Below the pieces are notes generated by a model. That model worked only from the letters and a program-made list of their open reading frames with translations. It made no database searches and had not been told where the DNA came from. From Oreocharis arfaki (taxonomy: Eukaryota; Chordata; Aves; Passeriformes; Paramythiidae), in the NCBI GenBank assembly GCA_013398015.1, contig VZRR01010931.1, forward strand, positions 186,001 through 250,000: a stretch of DNA of 64,000 nucleotides, in the 5' to 3' direction. The position numbers and the translations under genes are program-made. This document shows positions 36,225 to 47,200 of the stretch, piece after piece (positions within the stretch are counted from its first letter, which is position 1; each line of letters starts with the position of its first letter).

Positions 36225-39200
36225 TACAGCAAGGCAGTAAAGGGAATACAGAGAGTAACATTTAAATAGGCAAAACACGAAGAGCATCATTAGGAAAGTG
36301 GCATAGAGCTCGGATTACCAATTATAATAAAGTAATAAAGAAATCTCTCAAGGAGAGATGTACATGTACATAATGCAGACAGGGAAGGGAAAGAAAAGGA
36401 AAAAAACCCCAAGTTTTCAGAAATGAACTTGATTTGTTTTCTATTTTGGTGTTGTTCTGAATTCACTGATATTTTGTCAGCTTTGTCTGTCAGGAATCAT
36501 CACCTTCCAGGGAAGCTAAAGATGGGAATGTCACCAATGCCAGGGATTCAGGGGAAGCAGCCTCTGCTCAGAAATCACCAAACTCTCAGCACAGAGGCTC
36601 CCTGTTCCAAAATTCACAGGTTCCCTCAACAGCCGAGGTTTAATTTCACTTCTCTTTTACATTTCTGGGTTGGTCCCAGCGGAGGGAAAAAGATCCAGCA
36701 GAAGAATGGGAATGCAAATAAATATTGGCAAGATGCTGAGGTGAAATATCCCAAGCAAGGATTCCCAACCTTCAAAACAAACTCCCTTTTAAAGATAAGT
36801 TTATAAATTAATAAAATCAATTCATTTCAATCAGTTAATTTAATTGAATAATGGCTCTGGTTGGATTTAAGAGGACACTGCTGGAAATTCTGAAAGCAGG
36901 GAGAGAACCCAGAACTGATTTGGGATTGAAAGCAGAATCCCTGCTCAGGTTGAACTGTCCCAGAGCATCACCTGAGCCAGCGCCAGCTCCACTGAACTCT
37001 TCTCAGAGCTTGTTAAACTGCTGCCAGTGACCAGGGCAAGCAGAAATTCATCCAAAAGGGCAAAAATTCCCTTTGCAAATCTCACCTGGCAGCTGCAGAA
37101 GCACCCGGGAGGGCCCCAGGTGTGCAGGACACACCCAAGGCTTCAATTCCTGCAGGGAACGTCCTGAAGGATCCTCTCAGCTTGGAGCAAGTGGGGCATT
37201 TCTTTTCCTGTAGTTGGTGCTCTGTCAATCAATCAGTTAATTAATTAATTATTCATTAACTCTGACCTGCAAAAATACGATGAAGGTACTTCAACCTCTG
37301 CAAAAAATTCATCCCCAAGGAAAATTTCCTTTGCCATCAATTGTGCTCCAAACGCTCCAGGCAAATCATAACCAAACCACCCCAAGAAATCCACCAGACA
37401 AAACTCCTTTTCCTTTAAGCTTATTTAATGATACTTGAAACGCTTAAATTTTCTATTTCCCAGGTCCTGAAAACAGATTTTTCTTTTTTTTTTTTTAAGT
37501 GACCAATATTTAATTCCAGAAACATACAACCCGATCAGCTAAGTCATAAAAGAGCTATTTTACAAACATACATCTGGATAATTAGAACAATAAAGTCTTT
37601 TTAGACATTCAAACATGATCAGTAAAAATACAGGATTATTAATAAAGATTTTTGTGTATTTTTTTTTTAAAGAATACTTCCAGATTTTTTTTTTCTTCTC
37701 TTTAAAGTCAATCTCTGTTAAGAGTACATGATTGTATGTTGTACAAAGAAAATAAAAATATTCTAGTATGAAGAGAGCTCCACGAGACTTAATTCAAAAT
37801 AAAACAGCAGTGTTTTGGCTGCAGTATCCCTTTTGCAGTACATCTGCTTGTCAGTTGGCACCTTTGGGGAAGGGGAGGGAATCCAGGGATTTCTCTGGGG
37901 AACAGAGGGAGAAAATACCGGGTAACAGGAGACTGGAATCTTCCAACAGCAGGGAGAGGATAAATCAGAATATCCAGGTTTTAGGGGAATACTGGAACAG
38001 GCCAAGTGCTGCCTGAGAGCTGAGCCAAACCCTCGGAGCTCCTGAGGGTTGCACTCCCCGTCCTTCCTCCTGGTCCCACCTCCCTGCAGAGCAGGGGTGC
38101 TCAGGAATCTCCTACAGGAGAAGGGAATTCCCATTCCAGAATTAATCCATCTGAGCTTTTGGCTTGTCCACGAGCTGTGTGACAGCAGAGGGGGAATGAC
38201 CTCTCAGAAGGAGATGGAGAAATGTTCTATCCCATCCTCGTTCCCAAAATAAGAAATCCTTGTTCTTCTGTTTGGGGAAGGGGGAAAAAAAAAAACAAAC
38301 CACTTTTGGGAAGAGTGGCTGGGACAAAAACCCCAGAGAACCGTTTGGATATGGGAATGTCCAACCCATCACCAGCCAGGGGCGAATTCAAATGCTTCCC
38401 TGCAGTGAAAATTTCACTTTAAAAGGGGAATCTTATGGCTTAAAGGAGGAAAAATCCGTGGGAATCCTGAATAGTGCATTTGAGCTGCAGCTCCTCCCTC
38501 GCAGCCCGAGGTCTGTGGTGCAGCAGTGTGCCAGGGAGGGAGGGACAAGAACTCCCTGGCACTCCAGGAGAAGGGATCCCCGACCCACCATCACTGCCCT
38601 GTCTGTGGGGATGATCCATGGCTGAAGGCACAGCCAGGACCGAGCCCAGAGCGGGATTTATGTGGCCCATAAAACTGGGTTCACACGAGCTGGGCTTCTC
38701 CAACATTCCTGAAACCTCTCTGCCCTGCCCTGCTCCAGAGGCTCCTGTGCCACCCTCAGCCTGGCACTGAAGGGGGATTTCTGCCCTCACCCCTCCTGAG
38801 AGGCGGCAGGGACACAGCTGCCCCTCACCCCCCGTGTGTCACAGCACGGCAGAAGGAAGGGATTTGGGGGAAAATCCACTCCAGCAGGCAAAAAATGTGA
38901 ATTCACCAACACGCTGCGCTGCCAGCTTTGCACTGCTGCCACAACCATCAGAGGGGAACCTCTGGAACCAGGAACCGCCACAGACCTCGGAATTCCGGCA
39001 ACCTGGAGAGAACCACCGAGGATTTTGTGTTCAACCACACAAGGGAAGAGCAGGAGATGCCCAGGCCGCCACAAGCCCCACCCTGGCTGCTCCTCCAGCA
39101 CCTTCTGGTAAAGCCAGACTGAGCTCTCCCTGCTCTGGAGTTCAGGGATCACTTCCTATCCACCATGGGAGCCTCTGGGATGCTTTGAGCCCACCGAGGT

Positions 39201-40352
39201 CACAGAACTGCTCCTGCTTTTGGAGTGTGAGGGGAAAAAGGGGTCCAACACCAGGTCTGGCTGTCGCCCAGTTCTCTGCCTGGCAGCACCCATGGCAGCA
39301 TTCCACTCTGGGGGGTTCTCAGAGGAAGGCTGGATGTTTGTAACTCGGGGAATTGTGTGGCTGAGGTGAGGAGGGGAGAGCCCATCCGTGAGGAATGAAG
39401 TGCTGGGTTAATACTGACAATAATCCCACACAACAGGACAGGCCTTGGGGCATCCCAAAATAAAAGGGAGCTCCTGCCAGCCTGCAGGAGAAGGCTTTGG
39501 CTGATGCTGGCAGTGCTGATGCTGTGCTGGTGGGAGGTGATGCTCCAAAAACAACAGGAATTCCTCCCTACTCTCCAAGGGCTCCTGGCTCCAACTCCCA
39601 CACCAAAACCCCCTCTGCTCCCTCTGTTCTCACCCAAACCCATCCCTCTCAGGATTCTGAGGGCAGAACGAGAGCTGGGATTTTGCTGACGAGGGACAGA
39701 GGTGATTTCTTGCCAGCAGCTCAAGGGAAAACGTCTGGTTTAGAGGAGCAGGAGGGTCCTGGTGCTGAGCAGATTGCTCTGACTACCCATGGGAGGTGCA
39801 GGATGCCCAGTTTGGCTTCCTTAAAGAGCCTAAAACTCAGAAAAGGGTGTGTTCCTCACACACCTGCCAGGAGCAGCCCTGTCCAGTGACACTGGGGACA
39901 GCCTGAAGCACCCTGTGCCAAGCAGGGCCAGCTCAGGGCAGAGGCACAGCTCAGGCTGCCCTGAATTCCCATCCCATTCCCATCCTGGCAGGAATTCCAG
40001 CAGCAAACCCCACCAGGACAGGCCTAAGGAGGTGCTCAAGAGCTGCTTCAGCCTTCTGGCTTTGCAGATCTCCGCTTGGGTGAGAACACGTTGGCACAAA
40101 GGATGGAAAAAATCCGAAACAAAACCCACCCCCACCCCAAAAAAAAACCAACCCCAAACCCCACCCCAAGCCCTCAGCAAGACATACTTTCAGGTACTAA
40201 AACTTACTGGCCCTAGAATCAGCAGTACCTGTGGCTAACTGCAATGGCAGCCCTTTTTCATTCAGTAGTGAAGCAGGGGCAGAGCTGCCCCACATCTTTG
40301 AAACACTTCTGGGTTTGCATTTTTTTCTTCTTTTTTTTTTTTTTTAATTTTT

Positions 40353-40386
<34 letters not shown>

Positions 40387-40453
40387 NNNNNNNNNNNNNN
40401 NNNNNNNNNNNNNNNNNNNNNNNNNNNNNNNNNNNNNNNNNNNNNNNNNNNNN
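40387..40453. other. Assembly gap (67 N) in a T-run of the ARHGEF12 3' UTR
   Basis: The gap directly follows a T-rich run of more than 50 bases (40330-40386), a usual cause of read dropout. The true length of this UTR segment is unknown. Confidence 0.99.
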
Positions 40454-41278
40454 TATTTTTATCACTTTACAAAGGAGACAATGATCAAAGCCAACAAAGT
40501 CAGAGAAAACAAAAAAAAAAAAATAATAATTGAAACCTCTTTCTCCTCTCCCAGCGAAGGAATGGGAAAGGGGAAAAGGAAAATTTGCCCATCTCAAGTG
40601 CCTGGCTGTTTAGTGCACGGAAAATTCCTGTTCCACACGTGGTGACATGAGCAATTCCCATGCAGCTGGTTGGATACAGACAAATTCCAGCCATAAATCC
40701 CATCCTAACACCTTCATGAGTAGCTCTTGGCAGTCTGAGTGCCAGCAGGGAGTGCAGAGTCCAGTCCAGTGAGGAAACTCCTGCACACAGGTGCCCCCCC
40801 TGGCCCCTCACCAGGCAGGGTGGGCCACATGCAGGGGGCCAGAACTGTCACCACCCAAAAACAGAACCAAAAAAAAAAAAAGGCAGATTAAAAAATTAAA
40901 ATGTGCTTTTGATACACGGAATGAAGTCAAATAAATACATTGATTCTTTTTTCTTTTAAATGTCTAAATACACTTTTTTTTTTTATATCCTACACCCAAA
41001 GCTCTGTACATTTGGTTTGGTTTTTTTTTTTTTTTTTCCTGTTCTGAAAAAAAAAAAAAAAGAATTTCTGGTAGCAAGGAGAGGAGCAGAATAGAACAGA
41101 CTCCCTCACTGACAAGATAGTGCAGATGCCCCACAGGAAAAGCACCCCATGCCCACTTTGCTAGAGAATGGTTCCTGTTTGGATGCTCCAAACCCTCATC
41201 CCAGAGTCCACAGGGGAGACAGCGGGTGCTGCATCCTGATTCTCTTCATCCCATCTTCAGCCACTCCTGGAAACACGA

Positions 41279-41289
41279 CTAGCTTTTGT
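41279..41289 (-). CDS. ARHGEF12: ARHGEF12 window exon 30, coding part (DKS stop)
   Basis: The acceptor TCCTTCAG is at 41290 upward. The exon supplies AC AAA AGC TAG, giving Asp-Lys-Ser-stop, the same C-terminus as mammalian LARG (HSDKS). It continues as the 3' UTR. The match of frame, residues and stop makes this choice firm despite only 11 coding bases. Confidence 0.88.
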
Positions 41290-44200
41290 CTGAAGGAGGG
41301 AAAAAGGGGAAAAAGAAAGGGAAAAGGGGTGGTGAGAGAGAGGGATGCACTGAGAGAGGAGCGTGGGGCATTTCTGAGCACTCCTGCAGGCAGAGAGCTG
41401 TTCAGTGAGGGACTTCACACCCATTTCACCTCCAAACCTCTGTCAGGAGCTCAGCAATTCCCCCTGGAGGGTGCCTGAGGCCCATGTGAAGGGCCCCAGG
41501 GAGGGCAGGGCCAGGCTCAGCATTCCACACGTGCAGGAATCTCCCTGTGGGAATCCCCATCGCTCTGGAAGAGCTCGGCTGGCAGAGAAGCTGCCCACCC
41601 TGGGATGAAGGTCTGGGGCAGCTGGGGGGAGGCAGCAGGAACAGAACCCTTCCAGAGGAGGAACAAGCCCAGCTGAGCCTCCAGGGATGGAGCTGCCCTC
41701 TCCTGCAAGCAGAGCTGCTCCAGGAGGTGAAACCTCCTCTGGGTGTGTGAGAGACACGAGCTGGGCCTCACTCACTGAACTTTGTGCTCTCAGTTTGGTT
41801 CTGGGGCTCGGGGGGGCCCTGCTGCTCCTACCTGAGGGCTCTCCTGTGGAGGCTGAGCCAGCCAGCCCCTGGCGTCGCAGAATGCTGTAGTCCTCCTCCA
41901 CCTCCTGCAAAACAACAGCAACAACCCCAACACTCAGCTGGCTCTCCATTTACCAAGCAAAAAAAGGGTTCAAACAGGAGAAGTTTCACTGCTGCAAACA
42001 CCCCCCCTCAACTCCTTTATCAGCAGCTTTTCTTCACCTTTATTTGCATGCAATATTCTGATCTCAGTGAAACTGAAGGCTGGCTACTGAACGTTTCACA
42101 TGTCAAACCTTCTGCAGTTACTCTGCAAAGAGAGTCCCCGCTCCACGCAAAAATAATTTGGAATATACAGAGCCTGAAAACCTCGTTATTGGTCTGATAT
42201 CCTGGGTGCAACTCTGCACCTTCACATGGCAGCAGCAGCAGCACACAAGATTCTTGGTAATTCTTTTCCAGAATTACCAAGGCTGGAAAAGACCTTTGAG
42301 ATCTTTGAGTCCAACCTGTGACCCAAGACAGCCTTGTCACCAAGTGCCACATCCAGATCCTTAAACACGTCCTGGGATGGGGACTCCAACCCTCCCTGGG
42401 CAGCCCCTCCCACCTCTCTGTGAAGAGCTTCTCCCTAATCTTCATGTCAGGAATCCACGTTCCTCAGGCCCAGTGTCTTGTTCACAACTCCACTTTTGCA
42501 GGCTTGTCCCGTCCCTCAGAAATTTCTCCAGACCAAAATCAAAGCAATAATGAGCCCTCCAGCTCCAGCTGAACTATTGGCCTGTCGTGACCCACAACTC
42601 AGTGCACACAAAGCAGCAAAAAAGCAAAAAATTCTGCTTTAAAGGCTTCCAGAAGTAAGAGCCAGAGATAAAGAGAAATGTAGCAGTGTTCTTGCCCATC
42701 AGAATTGTTTCACAGCTCTTTTCTGACCCAAAACCTATCGGGTGTGGGAATGGCCAAACGCTCAGGAAATGATCACGTGCAGCATTGCACGTGCAGCAAT
42801 AACATTAATTAATAATAATAATAACAATAATAAAAATTATAATATATAATATATTATAATATGTAATATAATATATATTATATTACATATTATAATATAT
42901 TATATATTATAATTTTTATTATTGTTATTATTATTATTATAATAATAATAATAACAAAAACAACCAAAGGCAGCGCACCTTGAGCTTCTCCAGGGCGTCC
43001 TCGATGTTCTGGATGTACTGCATGAGCTGCACACGGGTCTCCAGAGGGAGCTGAGGGCTGCCCAGGAAGGGGCAGGGCTCCTCCAGCCCTGCCCAGCGCG
43101 AGCCCAGCAGCTCCTCGGGGAACGGGGAGCTGCCCCCGTCCGACTGGGTGTCCCTTGGGGACAGGGGCTGCTGCTGCTGCTGCTGCTGGGCACTGTCCAG
43201 GGAGGCCCGGGCGTGGGAGGTGCACTGCAGGACCAGGGCTGACACCTCCTCGTCCGTGGAGCTCTCCTGCACTGTTCCATATCCATCAAGGATCAAATAA
43301 TTTCCTGCGGAGACAAAGAACGGGGGTTCGACTCAAGAATCCCACGAGAAGCTTCAAGGGCTGAAGGGAGCTTGAGAAGATTTGAAGAGACAGAAGTGGG
43401 GATGTCTCACAGCCCATCTCCTCAGACGTTTTAAACTGCCCTGAGAAAAATCAGTTGTGAAAACTCCAAAGGTGAGTGATGGTATCAGAGCACACTTGGT
43501 TCTGAGTTGGTTCGGAGATCAGGGCTGGATTTTACACTGTACATTAAAAAATCCCATAATGACACGGACAGGACCTGGACTCAGTGATCCTTCTGGCTCC
43601 TCTCCACCTCAGGATATTCTGTGAGCTCACCACCCCCCTTCCTGCCCGCCCAAAATCTCAGTTGCTATGCCAGTGGCTGAAAATCCTGCTCTTGCACTCG
43701 TGGCACCTGCCAAACCCAGCTGCTGGGTTTCCCAGCTCCACTCCCCTGCCCTGGCACTGAGGATGCTTTCAGATGGGTGAGGTTTAAAACAGAGCTTGCT
43801 GTTATGCTAAAAGATAAAGCAATTACAGGCAGAAAACGCTTTCACAACCTGCATCCAGCAACAGGAGTCTATTTAATGAATTTCTCTCCAGTACTACAGC
43901 AAAGCCAGCACAGAGGACTCAGAATTGACCAAAAACAGATCAGTCTCATTCTGATGTCCCTGTACAGTTAAAAAAGCAAACAGTGGAAGAGGTGACAAAT
44001 AAATTAGATGCTTCAAGTTGTTGGCTCAGTTTTAATAATTTAAAATGTCTCAGCGAGAAAAATTATTTGCAATATGGAGTTGGAAAGCAGCATTGGGGCA
44101 GTCACAAATTGGCTTATCCACGTGGACATAATCCAATTTTCAAATAAAAGCATATTTATGGATAAGAGACTTCTGTGTGGCTGTGAGTGTTGAATCCACC

Positions 44201-47200
44201 TGATAGCAGCTGCTTCTACAACAAAACGCACATGAAATAAACCTCAGCTTCTGTGCTGAGTTTGGTGTGCTCAGGGAGCTGTCAAATAGCCCATGTGCAG
44301 CAATAATAACAAAAATAATAAAACAATGAGCTTTTAGGAGCTTTAGAGTGGGGTAAGATCACAGGAGACTATTACAGAGTAAAATTAAAGTCCTGAGTTT
44401 CTTTTCTGAAGCTCGATCAGGGAAAGGGCTTTAAAAAGTGCTTTGCCTCCAGGGAAAACCTTTTCCCTACAGGTCCCTATAGGCAGTAGGGAGATAAAGA
44501 GGTCCAGGACAGCCACAATTGAGGGCTTGGCTTGTGCCTGGTGCCTCTGCAATTCCAGCCTGTCACAGAGTGCCACCCCCAGCAGTTCAGCTTCTGCTCC
44601 ATCACATAAAGAATTAATCAGGTCCGTGTTTGCTCAGGGCTAAAATGCCTTGTCAAGGTTCAGAGCTGGGAGCTGACTGTCCTATCCCAGATAAGCCAGA
44701 GATGAAGTGTTAATCCTGGACCTGGCCAGGCCATCATCCTCTGAGGGAGTGCCCCAGGCTCACCTGAGATCCGAATTTGCACCTCCTCGTCCTCCTTCCT
44801 GTCCAGCAGCTCGCTCTCCGCGGGGTTCTCGTCGCTGTGCGCTTCCCGGGCATCGAAGAAATGCTCCCCGCTCTCCTCAGCCCCCAGCCCCTCCAGCTCC
44901 GAGCCAGAGCCCTCCAGGTTCATGCTGTCCATGGGCAAACCTCCCCTGGCAGCGGGCTCTGTGCCCGCCAGCTGCATGGCATCCCCTGAGGCCAGGCACT
45001 CAGCTGCAGTCCGGGGGCCGTGCCCAGCCGCGGGCTCTCGAGTTCTGGGAAGGGTTCTGTCCGCTCCAGGCTGCTGCAATTTGCTGTCAGAGGGCTGCAG
45101 GTCGTTCCCACTCTCTGTCTGGGCTTCCTGGGACACGCTCCTGAACCTGGGCAGGCGCTGTCTGTCCTCCAGGGTCCCCTTCTCAGCCAGGCCGAGCTGC
45201 TGCACCAAGAGCTGCCTCAGCAACCCCACTGCAAGGACAGGCAACGTTCAGGCAAAAACCCCGTAAGGAGATGGACAGGACTTGGACTCAGTGACCCTTC
45301 TGGCTCCTCTCCACCTCAGGATATGCTGTGAGCTCGTCACCCTCCCTTCCTGCCTGCCCAAAATCTCAGTTTCTATGATAATGGCTCTTGAAAATCCTGC
45401 TCTTGCACTCGTGGCACCTGCCAAACCCAGCTGCAAGGACAGGTGATGTTCAGGCAGCACTCACAGAGCACAGAAGGGATTAAAGCAGACACAAAGGTCA
45501 CCCTCTCACAGAGGTGTGAGTCCTCTCCTTGCTCTCAGTTGGAAAAACAGGGATAAAAATAAATGTATCAAGGGCTGCAGCCTCACTCCCCTGTTTTGTG
45601 TGTCAGGACAAGTTGCATCTCCTTGGAGGAAAACAAAGAAATTGTCTCCAGAAATTGCCTGGGTTTTACCCTGCAAAGGAGCTCAGAGCTGTGGTTATAG
45701 CAGGGAATTCCCACCTCAAGGAAATTGGGAATATTCCACTCCAGTTTGAAATGACAGGGCAAAAAAAAAAAAAAAAAAGAAAAAAAATTGAAGAAACATT
45801 TTTCCCTAAAATTTGATGCAAATTTATGCCTGGTTGAACTTCAACCCACATTCTTTTAGTTCCCAAATTATCCCAACCAAACACTTCATAATAGGGACAT
45901 ACTGTTCCAAACAAAAACGTGCTGCTGTCAAGAGCCTCGGATTGTTCATCCTCACCATAAAATGCTCTTGGAACACCCAAAAAAAGCTGTGATGTCACAG
46001 CAGAACTGTCACTCAGCTCAGGCTCCTGTCACAGTGTGAGGGAGCCACTGCTGCTGTTGGGGAGCTGCTCTTTTAACTCTCAACACTCGGGAGATGCTGT
46101 AGGGTCACTAAAACTGTCCTTACACACCCCAAACTGAGATTATTTTAGCCCTGGTCTCTTAAAACAAGCACCAAGAATATTGGTACAACATTCAGAACTA
46201 GAAAGGAACTTTGAATCCTCTAAGGAGGAGAATAAATGGATTTAAAGATCCGAGATTAACTCTGAGACTGGAGAGAACTGCCACTGGTTGCACAGAGAGA
46301 TGGAAGGGGCAACTGGGGCCAAGGATGTGAGAGCTCTGCATTTTGGTCACAGCAAATATTCCACAGACTCTTCCCCCTCCAAGCACAACTGAGGGACTTG
46401 GTGTCCCTTCCAGAGCTGCCAAGGGGAGATCTGTGGATTAATGAATTCATTCAAATTTTAGGAAGTTCTGTTTAGGAGCTGCACTGCCAGAGCTGATCCA
46501 GCAGGTTGCAGAGCCCTGCATTCCTCCCCTGAAAGGAGAGCAGAGGGAGTGATTTAAAACCTCAAAAACAATTTCAAACAACGATCTGTCCATCAGGAAA
46601 ACTCTTCAACACACACAAGTGTTGATCTTAGACCCAACCACCTCCCAAGTGCTCAGGAAATCTGAGCCAGGGCTTTGGATGTAAGCGAGCTTAACAATTT
46701 GCAGGATTTTATGAAAAAAAAACTGGAAAATTGTATTTTGCAACACAAGCAACCTCTCCTGCTCTGCTCCAGTGCTACAGAAATGAGTGCAGGGCTGACT
46801 GCCTTGTCTTTAAAAACTGCTGACCAGCCGTGGCACTGGACACTGAGCTCTGCAATATAATTTTGCCATCAGAGCACTCCATGGACAGTAAAAACCCGTT
46901 ATCGCCCTCATTTGATGCATAAACCCCCAGAAAAACAGGGAGATGCCCAAAGCCCACGGAAGGGCAGTGCATGAATTCAGAACTCCTTGCTGTCAGCTCC
47001 ATTTGGTGTGAAATGCAGCACAGGGGGAATGGATGATTAATGGAAATGGGCTGTTTTAACAATTTCCACCTCCCTCTCCCACCCCAGAGGGCACTGCCCA
47101 TGGGTACTCACAGTTCCTCAGAGCATCCTGTGCCCACTGCCCCTCTGGCACCGAGGCTGAGCTGGTGGCTGGGTGTTCATAGCAGGCAGAGGAGTCTTTC

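Larger units (their letters stand above)
36200..41278 (-). other. ARHGEF12: ARHGEF12 3' UTR (probable extent)
   Basis: From the stop codon toward lower coordinates, the first canonical AATAAA on the minus strand is at 36219-36224, about 5 kb away; mammalian ARHGEF12 also has a long 3' UTR. The stretch 37.4-37.8 kb is AT-rich and UTR-like. ATTAAA variants near 37.43 and 37.51 kb could give shorter ends. The segment contains a 67-base gap (40387-40453) in a T-run and a GC-rich block (38.4-40.2 kb). No intron was identified. The far end is inferred. Confidence 0.6.
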
